In this document: piece by piece, positions 9,020-19,212 of the stretch
Layout of the letters: every line of letters begins with the position of its first letter
How positions within the stretch are numbered: the first letter of the stretch is position 1
From: Dyella kyungheensis
GTDB lineage: Bacteria > Pseudomonadota > Gammaproteobacteria > Xanthomonadales > Rhodanobacteraceae
Assembly (NCBI RefSeq): GCF_016905005.1
Contig: NZ_JADIKC010000010.1
Span: 1-64,000 of the forward strand
Direction of reading: 5' to 3'
DNA: 64,000 nucleotides
Notes under the pieces: model-generated
What the model saw: only the letters and a program-made list of their open reading frames with translations
The model's database searches: none
What the model was told of the DNA's origin: nothing
Translations under genes and position numbers: made by a program

Positions 9020-10414
9020 CTACTTGCCGTTCCCGCCGACACCGCGAAAGCGCGCCAGGGCGACATGCAACGGAGAAACGTCCTCACCCCTGGCCACGTA
9101 GGCCGTGAAATGGGCGGGACACCGCTCCGCAATGGCTTCGGCACGTTCCACGTCGCCTGTTTCCAGGAACACGCAGGCACCGCTGCCAGAAAGCCTTGCC
9201 CGGCCGAAGCCGTCGAGCCAGTCCAGCGCCGCAGCCACACGCGGATGTCGCGCGCGGACCACGGGCGCGAAAGCGTTCTCGACCGTTTCGCCCGAAGCAA
9301 AGGATGAAATTGTGGCGGGCGGAGCATTTCGTGTCAATTCAGACGCTTGAAAAAGTGCCCCGGTGGGCACGTGTTCGTGGGGGTCGAGCACCACGTACCA
9401 GCGCCGCGGAAGGCCCAGCGGCGACAGTTTTTCGCCGATGCCCTCGGCCCAGGCCGAGCGCCCGCGCACGAACACCGGCACGTCGGCGCCCAGCTGGCGA
9501 CCCAGCTCGGCCAGCGCGTCCTCATCCAGGTCGGCGCCCCAAAGGCGGTTCAGCGCCACCAGCACGGTCGCCGCATCGGAGCTGCCGCCGCCCAGGCCTC
9601 CGCCCATGGGAATGCGCTTCTCCACCTCGATGTCGACGCCCACGTCCGGAGGCGCGTGGCCTTGCAGCAGACGGGCGGCGCGGACCACCAGATCAGTGTC
9701 GGCCGGCACGCCGGGGACGTCGGTGAGGCGGCGGATCTCACCATCCCGGCGGACCCGCAGGCGGATCTCGTCGCCCCAGTCGAGCAGGCGGAACACGGTC
9801 TGCAGCTCGTGGTAGCCGTCGGGGCGGCGGCCGACGATGCGCAGGAACAGGTTCAACTTGGCCGGCGCCGGCCAGACCGTCCAACCGGCCGGATCGGGTG
9901 GCGGCAGCGGCCGGCTCATGAAGACGCGCAGGTCGTCGGGAAAGCCGTTTTCGCGGTCGCGTTCGCGGGCGAAGTCGAACTCGGGGCGATGTTTGTCCAC
10001 CACCTCGAAACCGTGTTTCGCGTAGAACGTCGCGTTCCAGGGCACATCGGCAAGCGTGCCCAGGTCCACCCGGTGGTAGCCGGCCAGGCGCGCCCAGTGG
10101 CAGGCGTGCTCGAGCAGGGCCGCGCCGATGCCGCGCTGGCCGTGGGACGGAAGCACATCCATCTCGGCTACACCGATGGCGTCACCACCCTCTTCCGCGT
10201 CCAGCCAGACGAAGCCCACGGGCTCGCCGGAGCCGATCACGGCGACCCACACCAGGCCGCGGGCGATGGCTTCGCGCAGCACCTCAGGCGGCACCGACAC
10301 GTTGCGGTAGGACGGCCACGCGCGGTGCCCGCGAAACAGCTCCACCGCTGCACGCTCAATGGCGCACAGGGCATCGACCTGGTCGAGTTGGGCGCGCTGG
10401 ATGTGGAAGGTCAT
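9020..10414 (-). CDS. ispE: Fusion of GNAT acetyltransferase and CDP-ME kinase IspE
   Basis: One uninterrupted 464-codon frame holds two enzymes. Residues 1-165 are a complete GNAT domain: acetyl-CoA loop [14 protein letters not shown], then [24 protein letters not shown]. Residues 166-464 are a complete IspE, which phosphorylates CDP-methylerythritol in the MEP isoprenoid pathway: [12 protein letters not shown] with the catalytic Lys, the GHMP ATP loop [22 protein letters not shown] with the catalytic Asp, and [11 protein letters not shown]. At the junction, MSRPLPPPD could be both the tail of a free GNAT and the first residues of a free IspE. The ATG at 9917-9919 could start a separate IspE (299 residues), but it lacks a ribosome-binding site and no stop codon ends the GNAT. 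The gene follows lolB, with a REPIN between. Confidence 0.9.
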   Translation of the reverse strand: MTFHIQRAQLDQVDALCAIERAAVELFRGHRAWPSYRNVSVPPEVLREAIARGLVWVAVIGSGEPVGFVWLDAEEGGDAIGVAEMDVLPSHGQRGIGAALLEHACHWARLAGYHRVDLGTLADVPWNATFYAKHGFEVVDKHRPEFDFARERDRENGFPDDLRVFMSRPLPPPDPAGWTVWPAPAKLNLFLRIVGRRPDGYHELQTVFRLLDWGDEIRLRVRRDGEIRRLTDVPGVPADTDLVVRAARLLQGHAPPDVGVDIEVEKRIPMGGGLGGGSSDAATVLVALNRLWGADLDEDALAELGRQLGADVPVFVRGRSAWAEGIGEKLSPLGLPRRWYVVLDPHEHVPTGALFQASELTRNAPPATISSFASGETVENAFAPVVRARHPRVAAALDWLDGFGRARLSGSGACVFLETGDVERAEAIAERCPAHFTAYVARGEDVSPLHVALARFRGVGGNGK

Positions 10415-10430
10415 GGCGGCAACAGGTTGT

Positions 10431-10509
10431 CGTAGGAGCGCAGCCTGTGCGCGATCGCGGCGCTCAGGGTTACTGCTTCGCTGGGTCGCGCACAGGGTGC
10501 GCTCCTACA
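10431..10509. repeat. REPIN-like double palindrome (copy 1)
   Basis: Two inverted arms (CGTAGGAGCGCA ... TGCGCTCCTACA), each containing a GCGCA/TGCGC-type REP palindrome, flank about 35 nt. This is one of five related elements in the window and sits between lolB and the ispE fusion. Confidence 0.8.
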
Positions 10510-10522
10510 GGGAGAACGATGA

Positions 10523-11152
10523 TTATTGGATGGTCCACGACTCGACCGACAGCCGCACCGAACTGGTCGGGCTGCTGGCGAAAACCTTGGTCGGCAAGGC
10601 CGGCTCGCGCTTGTTGTCCCAGCCGGGATAGGTCACCGTCCAGCCATCCTGGGTCAGGCTCATCGGCAGGCCGTCGTCGCCGAACTTCAGCTCGGCCGGA
10701 CCGCTGTCGGCACGCGTGCCCAGCACCCAGGCGCGCAGGTCGCGGAACGGCACCTGCCAGCCCAGCGTGTTCTGCACCAGCGACTCGACATCCGGGCTGC
10801 GCTGCGGGCCGCCTTCGAGACCTTCCAGGGTGGCGCCGACGGGCGTCACGGTCAGTTTGAAGCTCTTGCTGCCCACCGGACCTCGCACGACGAACTCGTA
10901 GTTGTCGCCGTTCTGCGTCCAGGTCAGGGTGCCGCTGCCGCCTTCTTTCTTGCCATTGACCTCGCCCGACACGCCGATCTTGCCCTGCAGGACCCAATGG
11001 TCGGTCTTCTCCAGCAGATGCTCGCGAGCGCGTTGCTCGTTGAGCAGGACCGCGTAATCCGCCTTGGGTTGCGGACGGACGGCTTCCTTATGGACGCAGG
11101 CGGCCAGCAGCAGCGGCAGGGCTGCCGCGAGGAGTCGAATCGGAAGCTTCAT
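10523..11152 (-). CDS. lolB: Outer-membrane lipoprotein receptor LolB
   Basis: A 209-residue lipoprotein that takes lipoproteins from periplasmic LolA and inserts them in the outer membrane. The signal peptide MKLPIRLLAAALPLLLAAC ends in the lipobox LAAC. The residue after Cys is not Asp, consistent with outer-membrane sorting. The mature part has LolB features: WVLQGKIGVSG, FVVRGPVGSKSFKLTV, and DGWTVTYPGW near the end. Its start codon overlaps the stop of the upstream TPR lipoprotein by 4 nt (ATGA), indicating translational coupling. Confidence 0.93.
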   Translation of the reverse strand: MKLPIRLLAAALPLLLAACVHKEAVRPQPKADYAVLLNEQRAREHLLEKTDHWVLQGKIGVSGEVNGKKEGGSGTLTWTQNGDNYEFVVRGPVGSKSFKLTVTPVGATLEGLEGGPQRSPDVESLVQNTLGWQVPFRDLRAWVLGTRADSGPAELKFGDDGLPMSLTQDGWTVTYPGWDNKREPALPTKVFASSPTSSVRLSVESWTIQ

Positions 11153-12888
11153 GGATTGAGGCGCTTGAGAGTGTTGTGGAGGTTGTTGCTTTGCGGGTCG
11201 ATCTTACGCACTTCGTCGAACACGCGGCGCGCATCGTCCTGGCGCCCCTGCTTCCACAGCACTTCGCCCAGATGCACGCCGACGTCGGCGTCCTTGTGCG
11301 CCGCCCATGCACCGCGCAGCGTCGTTTCGGCCTGGTCCAGATGGCCCAGCCGGTATTGCAGCCAGCCCCAGGAATCCTGGATCGCCGGGTCATCCGGACG
11401 CGCCGCACGCGCCTGCTCGATCAACCGCTGCGCCTCGGGCAGATCGCGGTTGGCATCGGCCAGCGTGTAGCCCAGCGCGTTGCTGGCATCGGTGTCGTCG
11501 GGCTTGAGCTTGAGCAGATGGCGGAAATCGTTGATCGCCTGATCCGTCTGCCCGGCCGAGGCATAGGCCAGGGCGCGGCCATACAGCAGGCCCGGATCGT
11601 CCGGCGTCACCTGCAGGGCGCGACTGAAGGCGCGCTCGGCCTGGGCGTACTGCTGCTCATCCATGTACAGCTCCGCATCCACCTCGTAGGTGCGGCGAAG
11701 CTGGGTCGGCTGATCCAGGTAATCGGTCTGCATCTGGGCCAGTTGCTCGTGCGCCTCGGCGCTGCGGCCCAGGTCCTGCAGCAGCACCGCACTGCGAAGA
11801 TCGGCGTCGAAGGCGTGATCGTCGTCGTCGGCGACCTGGTCGTACCACTTCAGCGCGTCGTCCTTCTTGTCGAGCATTTCCGCCATCTGGCCCAGCAGGT
11901 AGGCACTGCTCTGCCGCACGTCCTCGGGCGAGTGCTGCAGCTGGTTGTAGAGGCGGTTGATGGTCTTGGTGTCGTGCGCACGGGCGGCGAGCGCGGCGCG
12001 CATGGCGTAGGTGTCGGCGTTCTGCGGTCCGCTGTCGAGCATGTGCGCGGCGGCGGCGTAGTCGCCGCCCTGCCCCAGCAACGTGGCATAGGCGAGGCGC
12101 AGGTGGGTGTTCTTCGGGTCCTTCGCCAGCGCCTTGTCGAACCAGACCTTGGCGCCGTTCTTGTCGCCTTCGTGGTACTTCATCTGGCCCAGCCAGGCGT
12201 ACGTGTCGGCGGTGCCGAAACGCTTGACCGCCGCTTCGGCAATCTGCACGGCGTAGGCATGGCGGCCCAGCTTGTCGCCCAGCTCGCTCATCGCCAGCCA
12301 GGCCTGCGGGTCGTTGGGCAGGCGTTGCGGAGTGGCCACCGCCTCCAGCAACTGGGCCGACTGCGCGGCGTCGCGACCGCTGACCAGGACCCGGCCGAAC
12401 TGGCGCCAGGCATCCGGGTCGCCGGTGCCCACCAGGATTTCGAGCTGGCGGCGCGCCTCCACCGTGTCGCCCTGGCTCAGCGCCAGCTGGGCGCGTGCCT
12501 GGGCCAGCGGAGCCGGCTTGCCGCCCAGCGCCTGCCAGCGGGCGATGGCGGCCTGGGCGCCGTCGACGTCGCGCGTGGCAATGGCCAGGGCGGCGGCCTG
12601 TTCGGCCACCTTGGGATCGGGGGAAAGCCGCATGGCACGGCCATAGGCCGCGGACGACGCCTTGAGATCGGTGCGGGTCAGCGCCATTTCGCCGGCAAGC
12701 AGTTGGGCCATCAGGTCGTGGTCCTCGTCGGGAACCGCCACCACCAGGTGGTCCAACGGCTGCTTGGCGTTGGCCGAGGAGCGTCCCGAGGAACCGGAGA
12801 CGGTGGCGCATCCGGCCAGAACCAGCGCCGCCAGGCCGGCGGCCGCAAAATGCCGCACTTGCTTGAACTTGGACCACCTGCTCAGCAC
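11149..12888 (-). CDS. TPR-repeat lipoprotein upstream of lolB
   Basis: A 579-residue protein with a lipoprotein signal (GLAALVLAGC, lipobox LAGC near residue 26) and a mature part built almost wholly of tetratricopeptide helices. Clear repeat units occur around residues 215-285 and 425-560 (YAQAERAFSRALQVTPDDPGLLYGRALAYA, QAINDFRHLLKLKPDDTDASNALGYTLAD). It is probably a periplasm-facing scaffold anchored in the outer membrane. The TPR-lolB-ispE order is conserved in this group, but the exact role is unknown. It is divergent from hemA across 109 bp. Confidence 0.88.
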   Translation of the reverse strand: MLSRWSKFKQVRHFAAAGLAALVLAGCATVSGSSGRSSANAKQPLDHLVVAVPDEDHDLMAQLLAGEMALTRTDLKASSAAYGRAMRLSPDPKVAEQAAALAIATRDVDGAQAAIARWQALGGKPAPLAQARAQLALSQGDTVEARRQLEILVGTGDPDAWRQFGRVLVSGRDAAQSAQLLEAVATPQRLPNDPQAWLAMSELGDKLGRHAYAVQIAEAAVKRFGTADTYAWLGQMKYHEGDKNGAKVWFDKALAKDPKNTHLRLAYATLLGQGGDYAAAAHMLDSGPQNADTYAMRAALAARAHDTKTINRLYNQLQHSPEDVRQSSAYLLGQMAEMLDKKDDALKWYDQVADDDDHAFDADLRSAVLLQDLGRSAEAHEQLAQMQTDYLDQPTQLRRTYEVDAELYMDEQQYAQAERAFSRALQVTPDDPGLLYGRALAYASAGQTDQAINDFRHLLKLKPDDTDASNALGYTLADANRDLPEAQRLIEQARAARPDDPAIQDSWGWLQYRLGHLDQAETTLRGAWAAHKDADVGVHLGEVLWKQGRQDDARRVFDEVRKIDPQSNNLHNTLKRLNP

Positions 12889-12997
12889 ACTATTCTCCGC
12901 TCATCCGTCCGTGACATGGCCGTATCCACACTGTAGAACGGTCGTCGCTAACCCCCAGTTTACGCCGGATGCCCTTCGCCTCGAATCGCCCTGAACC

Positions 12998-14272
12998 ATG
13001 AAGCTCATCGCCTTAGGGCTCAACCACCTCACCGCGCCGGTCAATTTGCGCGAACAAGTGGCATTCGATGCGGAGTCCGCCGGAGTGGCCCTGCAGGCGC
13101 TTGCCCGTGAGCCCGGCGTGGAAGAGGCGATGATCCTCTCCACCTGCAACCGTACCGAACTTTATGTGAGCGTCTCGGCAGGAGCCGAGGACGTTCCGCA
13201 GGCGTGGCTTAGCCGACAGCATCATCTGACTGCGGGCAAGCTCGATGAGTTCCTTTACCGGCATGACGAAGACGAGGCCGTGCGGCACATGTTCCGCGTG
13301 GCCACCGGGCTGGACTCCATGGTGCTCGGCGAGCCGCAGATCCTGGGCCAGGTGAAGGACGCCTACCAGCAGGCGCGCGACGCCCAGGTCCTGCGCGCGC
13401 CGATGGAGCGCCTGCTGCAGCACACCTTCGCCGTGGCCAAGCGCGTGCGCACGGACACCCGCATCGGCGCCCACACGGTTTCCGTCGCCTTCACGGCGGT
13501 ACGCCTGGCCGAACAGGTGTTCACCGACCTGCGCCAGGCCTGCGTACTGCTGATCGGCGCGGGCGACACCGTCGAACTGGCCGCCCGCCACCTGGTGGAC
13601 AAGCAGGTGCGCCGGCTGATCGTGGCCAACCGCACGCTGGAAAATGCGCAGGAGCTGGCCACCCGCTACGGTGGCTACGCCATCTCGCTGGGCGACCTCC
13701 CGCAACATCTGGCCGAGGCGGACATCGTGATCAGCTCCACCGCGGCACGACAGCCGGTGGTGACGCGCACGATGGTCGAGAAGGCCGTGGCGACCCGTCG
13801 CCGCAAGCCGATGTTCATGGTGGACATCGCCGTACCGCGCGACATCGAGTCGTCGGTGGGCGAACTCGATGACGTCTTCCTCTACGGCATCGACGACCTG
13901 CGCCAGGTGATCGACGACAACCGCCGCTCGCGTGAAGCGGCCGCGCGCGAAGCCGACGCCATCATCGATCTGCAAGTCGAGCGCTACATGGCCTGGCGCC
14001 GCGCGCTCTCGCTGCGCAACCCGGCGGTGGACCTGCGCCAGCACGCCGAAACCTATCGCGACGAAGTGCTGGAAAAAGCGCGCGCCATGATCGCCCGCGG
14101 CAAGTCGCCGGACGAGGCGCTGGCCTACCTGGCCAACACGCTCACCAACAAGTTGCTGCACCACCCTAGCGCACGCCTGCGCGAGGCGGCGTTGAGCGGC
14201 GACATGGATCTGCTGCATGCGGCTGGACGTCTATACGGGATCACCGAGAAACCGGAAGTGAGCGAGGATTAG
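12998..14272 (+). CDS. hemA: Glutamyl-tRNA reductase
   Basis: A 424-residue enzyme that reduces glutamyl-tRNA with NADPH to glutamate-1-semialdehyde, the first committed step of C5-pathway heme synthesis. Motifs: [12 protein letters not shown] with the catalytic Cys, [17 protein letters not shown] for tRNA recognition, [17 protein letters not shown] as the NADPH Rossmann fold, then a C-terminal dimerisation helix. The hemA-prfA pair is typical of gammaproteobacteria. The start [15 protein letters not shown] is the family N-terminus. Confidence 0.97.
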   Translation: MKLIALGLNHLTAPVNLREQVAFDAESAGVALQALAREPGVEEAMILSTCNRTELYVSVSAGAEDVPQAWLSRQHHLTAGKLDEFLYRHDEDEAVRHMFRVATGLDSMVLGEPQILGQVKDAYQQARDAQVLRAPMERLLQHTFAVAKRVRTDTRIGAHTVSVAFTAVRLAEQVFTDLRQACVLLIGAGDTVELAARHLVDKQVRRLIVANRTLENAQELATRYGGYAISLGDLPQHLAEADIVISSTAARQPVVTRTMVEKAVATRRRKPMFMVDIAVPRDIESSVGELDDVFLYGIDDLRQVIDDNRRSREAAAREADAIIDLQVERYMAWRRALSLRNPAVDLRQHAETYRDEVLEKARAMIARGKSPDEALAYLANTLTNKLLHHPSARLREAALSGDMDLLHAAGRLYGITEKPEVSED

Positions 14273-14340
14273 CGAGTCGCCGGGGTTGCCTGTGTGCTTG
14301 CCGTTCTTTCTCGTTGCTCACTCCTGACTCGCTTCCCGCC

Positions 14341-15420
14341 ATGACGCCTTCGATCCGCCGCAAACTCGAATCCCTCGCCGAACGCCACGAAGAAATCGGC
14401 CTGCTGCTCGCGCAGCCCGATGTACTGGCCGACAACAACCGCTTCCGCGAACTGTCGCGCGAATACGCGCAGCTGGAGCCGGTGACGAACTCGCTGCACG
14501 AACGCGACCAGGCCGAGCGCGAGCTGGGCGAAACGCGCGCCATGCTCGACGACGCCGAGTTGCGTGAGATGGCCAAGGACGATGTCGCCCGCCTCGAACA
14601 GCGCTTGGTCGAACTGGACGACGAGCTGCAGATCCTGCTGCTGCCGAAGGATCCGCGCGACGAGGCCAACCTGTTCCTGGAAGTACGCGCCGGCACCGGC
14701 GGCGACGAGGCGGCGATTTTCGCCGGCGATCTGTTCCGCATGTACACGCGCTACGCCGAACGCAAGCGCTGGCATGTCGAAATCTTGAGCGAGAACCACG
14801 GCGAGCACGGCGGCTACAAGGAGGTCGTGGCGCGCATCGAGGGCAAGGGTGCGTACTCGCGGCTGAAGTTCGAGTCGGGCACGCATCGCGTGCAGCGCGT
14901 GCCGGAAACCGAATCGCAGGGCCGCATCCATACCTCGGCGGCGACGGTGGCGATCCTGCCGGAGATGGACGATATCGACGAGATCGAGATCAGCCCCGCC
15001 GACATCAAGACCGACACCTTCCGCGCCTCGGGCGCCGGCGGCCAGCACGTCAACAAGACCGATTCGGCCATCCGCATCACCCATCTGCCCACCGGCATCG
15101 TGGTGGAGTGCCAGGACGAACGCAGCCAGCACAAGAACCGTGCGCGCGCCATGAGCCTGCTGAAGGCCCGCCTGCTCGACGACGAGCGCAGCAAGCAGGC
15201 CGCCGCGCAGGCCGAATCGCGCCGCTTGCAGGTGGGCTCGGGCGACCGCAGCCAACGCATCCGCACCTACAATTTTCCGCAGGGGCGGATCACCGACCAC
15301 CGCGTGAACCTCACCCTGTATCGCCTGCCGGAGGTGCTGCAGGGCGACCTGGACGAGCTGGTCGACACGCTCACACGCGAGAACCAGGCCGACGAACTCA
15401 AGGCGCTCACGGCCGGCTGA
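14341..15420 (+). CDS. prfA: Peptide chain release factor 1
   Basis: A 359-residue release factor reading UAA and UAG. The GGQ loop is [18 protein letters not shown]. The codon-recognition tripeptide is PET in [13 protein letters not shown], a variant of the RF1 PxT motif; the absence of SPF rules out RF2. The start [18 protein letters not shown] at 14341 matches the family; an in-frame codon 27 nt upstream was rejected. It is 68 bp after hemA and probably co-transcribed with it. Confidence 0.97.
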   Translation: MTPSIRRKLESLAERHEEIGLLLAQPDVLADNNRFRELSREYAQLEPVTNSLHERDQAERELGETRAMLDDAELREMAKDDVARLEQRLVELDDELQILLLPKDPRDEANLFLEVRAGTGGDEAAIFAGDLFRMYTRYAERKRWHVEILSENHGEHGGYKEVVARIEGKGAYSRLKFESGTHRVQRVPETESQGRIHTSAATVAILPEMDDIDEIEISPADIKTDTFRASGAGGQHVNKTDSAIRITHLPTGIVVECQDERSQHKNRARAMSLLKARLLDDERSKQAAAQAESRRLQVGSGDRSQRIRTYNFPQGRITDHRVNLTLYRLPEVLQGDLDELVDTLTRENQADELKALTAG

Positions 15421-15478
15421 GCCTCCGGCCGGCACGTGCGGATTGGCAGCCGTACCCGCCCTGCGTTAATTTGGGCGG

Positions 15479-17584
15479 ATGACTGATCTCTTTACCCCCT
15501 CTTCTCAGGTGCTCGCGCAGCAGATCGTTGAACAGATCGAGCGCGGTGCGTTCGATGCCGCCGAACAGGCCGCCAACGATGCACGCGGGCAGTATCCCGA
15601 CGACGCCGAACTCGCCCGCCTGCACGGTGTGGCCCTGTTGCAGCTGCAGCGCCCGGCCGATGCCGTGAAAGTGCTGGAACAGGCTGCCCAGCTGGCGCCG
15701 CAAAGCGTGGAAGTGCAGTGCAACCTGGGCAGCGCCCGGCTCGCCAACGGCGAGGCGGACGACGCCATCGAGTACCTGCGTGCCGCCCTGCGCCAGTCGC
15801 CCGGCCATCCGGCCATCCTGCTGACCCTGGGCAACGCGCTGATGGCGGCCGCCCGCTTCCAGCACGCCCGCGAGTCGTATGCGATGGCCACCCACGGCGC
15901 GCCGGACCATCCGGGCCTGCGCCTGAACCTGGCCGCGGCCGAGCTGGAGCTGGGCAACGTCGACCAGGCCCGCACGCACACCGATGAAGCCCTGCAGTTG
16001 CATCCCCGTTTCGACGCCGCCTATGCGCTGCGCGGACGCATCCTGCAGACCCAGGGCAACGGGCCTGAAGCCAGCAGGGCCTGGCTGCAGGCCGAGCGAC
16101 TGTCGCCGCGCAATCCGCAGTACCCGCTGGCCGCCGGCCAGGTGCTGGAGGACGCTGGGCAATTCGCGGTGGCCGCCGAGGCCTACGAGCGCGCGCTGCG
16201 CCTCAACCCCAACGACGGTCGCGCGCTGAGCCAGCTGCTGTTCCTGCGCCGTCGCCTGTGGGACTGGCACGACCTGGACGCACTGAGCGGCCGTTTGCAG
16301 GCCGCGGTAAACGACGGCACGGCCGTGGTGAGCCCGTTCACCATGCTGGCCGAAGACGTCGACGCCGCCATGCATTTGAAGACCGCCAAGGCCTTCGCCG
16401 CGGTGATCGAGGAACAGACGGCCGCCCTGCGCAAGCAGCAGGCCTTCAGCCATGCCAAGCCGGCCCCGGACAACGCGATCCGGGTGGGCTTCGTGGCGGA
16501 CGGCTTCAACGACCATGCCACCGGCCTGCTGGTGGTGGCGATGTTCGAGGCCCTGGCCAACGACGAGGATCTCGATCTCCATCTGTTCGCCACCACGCCG
16601 GATGACGGCGGTTCGATCCGCCGCCGCCTCGCCGCCGTCACCACCATGCACGACGTGTCCGCGCTCAATCACGCGCAGGTCGCGCAGCGCATCCACGACA
16701 CCGGCGTGGAAGTGCTGGTCGATCTCAACGGCTATTCGGGGCGCGACAACGCCGAACTGTTCGCGCTGCGCCCGGCGCCGATCCAGGTGAACTGGCTCGC
16801 CTACCCGGGCAGCATGGGCGCGCCCTGGCTGGATTACCTGGTGGCCGACAAGATCACCGTGCCCGATGAACTGCGCGGGCACGTGAGCGAAAAACTGGTG
16901 CGGCTGCCGCGCTGCTACCAGCCCAACGACAATACCCGCCAGGTGGCCCAGCCGCCGTCGCGCGCCGCCTGCGGCCTGCCCGAGCAGGGCACCGTGTTCG
17001 CCTGCTTCAACAACAGCTACAAGATCAATCCGGCGGCGTTCGCGCGCATGATGCTGGTGTTGCAACAGGTGCCGGACAGCGTGCTGTGGCTGCTGGGCGG
17101 CATGGATGGCGCGGACGATCGCCTGCGCGCCGCCGCCAGCGCCGCAGGCATTGCGCCGGAGCGCTTGGTGTTCCTGCCGCGCCTTCCGCATGCCGAGTAT
17201 CTCGCGCACTACCTCAACGCCGACCTGTTCCTCGACACGCTGCCGTACAACGCGCACACCACCGCGTCCGACGCCTTGTGGGCCGGCTGCCCGGTGCTCA
17301 CCTGCACCGGCCACACGTTCGCCGGTCGCGTGGCCACCAGCCTGCTGCTGCAGCTTGGCCTGCCCGAGCTGGTCTGCGAGGACGAGGAAGCCTTCATCGC
17401 CATGGCCACCCAGCTGGGCAACGATCGCGAGGCACTGGCCACGCTGCGCCAGCATCTGTCGCAGCAGCGCACGCAAAGTTCGCTGTTCGATATGCAGGGC
17501 TTCGCCAGCGACTTCCGCCGTGCGCTGCAGGCGATGAGCGCGCGCTACCGCATCGGCCGCATGCCGGCCGATCTGGACCTGTAA
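15479..17584 (+). CDS. TPR O-linked N-acetylglucosaminyltransferase-like protein (GT41, SPINDLY type)
   Basis: A 701-residue cytosolic protein. Residues 1-260 form TPR repeats (for example DAIEYLRAALRQSPGHPAIL and AAEAYERALRLNPNDGRAL). Residues 330-690 match the GT41 catalytic region shared by eukaryotic O-GlcNAc transferase, plant SPINDLY and Xanthomonas homologues: IRVGFVADGFNDHATG with the conserved His, VLVDLNGYSG, PIQVNWLAYPGSMG, FACFNNSYKINPAAF, and FLDTLPYNAHTTASDALWAG followed by RVATSLL in the nucleotide-sugar site. The enzyme should transfer a sugar to Ser/Thr of proteins, but neither target nor donor can be read here. No neighbouring gene identifies the substrate. Confidence 0.88.
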   Translation: MTDLFTPSSQVLAQQIVEQIERGAFDAAEQAANDARGQYPDDAELARLHGVALLQLQRPADAVKVLEQAAQLAPQSVEVQCNLGSARLANGEADDAIEYLRAALRQSPGHPAILLTLGNALMAAARFQHARESYAMATHGAPDHPGLRLNLAAAELELGNVDQARTHTDEALQLHPRFDAAYALRGRILQTQGNGPEASRAWLQAERLSPRNPQYPLAAGQVLEDAGQFAVAAEAYERALRLNPNDGRALSQLLFLRRRLWDWHDLDALSGRLQAAVNDGTAVVSPFTMLAEDVDAAMHLKTAKAFAAVIEEQTAALRKQQAFSHAKPAPDNAIRVGFVADGFNDHATGLLVVAMFEALANDEDLDLHLFATTPDDGGSIRRRLAAVTTMHDVSALNHAQVAQRIHDTGVEVLVDLNGYSGRDNAELFALRPAPIQVNWLAYPGSMGAPWLDYLVADKITVPDELRGHVSEKLVRLPRCYQPNDNTRQVAQPPSRAACGLPEQGTVFACFNNSYKINPAAFARMMLVLQQVPDSVLWLLGGMDGADDRLRAAASAAGIAPERLVFLPRLPHAEYLAHYLNADLFLDTLPYNAHTTASDALWAGCPVLTCTGHTFAGRVATSLLLQLGLPELVCEDEEAFIAMATQLGNDREALATLRQHLSQQRTQSSLFDMQGFASDFRRALQAMSARYRIGRMPADLDL

Positions 17585-17694
17585 GCGCGAGCCCGGCTCC
17601 ACCGAACAGGGGCAGCGGGGTGTGGAGGCTTCTTCACCCCGTGCTTGCCCCGTTTGCGGACAATGCCGAGGGGAGCCACCCAAGGAGGCCCAGC

Positions 17695-18474
17695 ATGGGC
17701 AAGAAGAAAAAGACCTATCGCCACAGCATGGCCGAGCTCCAGCTGGAACTGGCTGGCCTGCATCGCTGGCTGCAGCGCAGCGGCCATCGGCTGGTGGTGA
17801 TCTTCGAAGGGCGCGACGCGGCCGGCAAAGGCGGCACCATCAAGGCCATCACCGAGTCGATGGATACGCGCGGTTATCGCATCGCGGCGCTGTCCAAGCC
17901 CAACGACATCGAAACCACCCAGTGGTACTTCCAGCGCTACGTGGAGCATCTGCCCAGCGCGGGCGAAATCGTGCTGTTCGACCGCAGCTGGTACAACCGC
18001 GCGGTGATCGAACCGGCCATGGGTTTCTGCAGCAAGGCGCAATACAAGGCCTTCATATCGGCCGTGCCGGCGTTCGAGAAACTGCTTACCGACGACGGCA
18101 TCATCCTGCTCAAGTACTGGCTCGCCGTGGACCAGGAAGAACAGGAGGAACGCTTCGACGAACGCGCCAAGGATCCGCTCAAGCGCTGGAAGCTCTCGCC
18201 CACCGACCTCGCCTCGCGCGACAAGTACGAGGAAATCGGCCACCTGCGCGACCTGATGATCGAACGCACCAGCCGGCCGCACGCGCCCTGGTTCGTGGTC
18301 GACTTCAACGACCAGAAGCGCGGGCGCATCAACCTGATCCGGCACCTGCTGGAACAAGTGCCGCGCAGCGAGGAAAGCATTCCCGAGCCCAAGCTGCCCA
18401 AGCTCAAGGGCAAGCCCAAGGCCGAACAGGTGACGCGCAAGGCGGAATGGGTGCCTGACAGCTTCGGCGAATAA
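17695..18474 (+). CDS. ppk2: Polyphosphate kinase 2, single-domain (first of two)
   Basis: A 259-residue PPK2 transferring phosphate between polyphosphate and nucleoside di- or monophosphates. Walker A is EGRDAAGKGG, Walker B is FDRSWYNRAVIEP, and the lid region is RWKLSPTDLASRDKYEE. The C-terminal tail is Lys/Pro-rich. AAGGAGG sits just upstream of ATG 17695. A second, longer PPK2 lies at 36198-37295. The nucleotide preference (ADP-to-ATP or AMP-to-ADP) is not decided by these motifs. Confidence 0.93.
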   Translation: MGKKKKTYRHSMAELQLELAGLHRWLQRSGHRLVVIFEGRDAAGKGGTIKAITESMDTRGYRIAALSKPNDIETTQWYFQRYVEHLPSAGEIVLFDRSWYNRAVIEPAMGFCSKAQYKAFISAVPAFEKLLTDDGIILLKYWLAVDQEEQEERFDERAKDPLKRWKLSPTDLASRDKYEEIGHLRDLMIERTSRPHAPWFVVDFNDQKRGRINLIRHLLEQVPRSEESIPEPKLPKLKGKPKAEQVTRKAEWVPDSFGE

Positions 18475-18477
18475 GGA

Positions 18478-18978
18478 TCACCCCGCAGCGGCGCGGCGCA
18501 TCTCGTTCACATCGATCTTCTTCATGCCCATGATGGCCGCGTGGACGCGTTCCACGCTCGCCGCATCGCCGCTGGTGAGCATCGGGATCATTTCGTCCGG
18601 CACCACCTGCCACGACAGACCGAAGCGATCCTTCAGCCATCCGCACTGGCCGCTCTTGTCGGCGGCACCTTCGAGCAACCGTTCCCAGTAGTGGTCGATT
18701 TCTTCCTGCGAGCGGCAATGCACGACCAATGACAAAGCCTCGTTGAACTTGAACACCGGTCCGCCGTTCAACGCGGCGATGGCCTGGCCGTCGAGTTCGA
18801 AATCCACCGTCATCACGGAACCTTCCGCACGCCCGGAAGCGCTGGCGCTGGCGGCGGTGTAACGGGTGGTGGTGAGGATGCGGGAGTTGGGGAAGATCGA
18901 TACGTAGAATTTCGCAGCCTCTTCGGCCTGGTGGTCGAACCAGAGGAACGGCGTGATGCGCTGGAATCGCGTGGACAT
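18478..18978 (-). CDS. PhnB/VOC-superfamily protein (3-dmu-9_3-mt fold)
   Basis: A 166-residue glyoxalase-fold protein: ITPFLWFDHQAEEAAKFYVSIFPNSRI at the N-terminus, then FNEALSLVVHCRSQEEIDHYWERL and CGWLKDRFGLSWQVVP. This family was once labelled 3-demethylubiquinone methyltransferase, but it lacks a SAM-binding motif and its function is unproven. It ends 4 bp from the convergent PPK2 gene. Confidence 0.85.
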   Translation of the reverse strand: MSTRFQRITPFLWFDHQAEEAAKFYVSIFPNSRILTTTRYTAASASASGRAEGSVMTVDFELDGQAIAALNGGPVFKFNEALSLVVHCRSQEEIDHYWERLLEGAADKSGQCGWLKDRFGLSWQVVPDEMIPMLTSGDAASVERVHAAIMGMKKIDVNEMRRAAAG

Positions 18979-19145
18979 GCGACATTCTCCTTGCGGTGAT
19001 GGATCGACCGCCGGTCGGCGGGTGGTCGTCGGGCCGGGCCCTTCATGCAGACGACGAACGATGCCCGTCCGATTCGACAGCTCCGTTTACTCCCCTGCCC
19101 GTGCGGCAAAGGTCGATGTGCCGTGAAGCCACCGGCCCTGCTGGT

Positions 19146-19172
19146 TCAAGCTTTGTCCGCGCAGGCCGATAA
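19146..19172 (+). promoter_or_regulatory. Sigma-28 (FliA) type promoter of the GGDEF-EAL gene
   Basis: TCAAGCTT (19146-19153), an 11-bp spacer and GCCGATAA (19165-19172). The -10 half is a perfect match to the enterobacterial FliA consensus (TAAAGTTT-N11-GCCGATAA), and the -35 half begins TCAAG as in related genera. It lies 40 bp before the start codon at 19213. Confidence 0.75.
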
Positions 19173-19212
19173 GACGATGGCCTGAAATCCAGGCGCGCGT
19201 GGGAGTGCGTCT

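Noticed and set aside
14900-15050. Possible programmed frameshift as in RF2
   Set aside because: The release factor is RF1 (PxT, one continuous frame); no in-frame TGA or frameshift signal exists.
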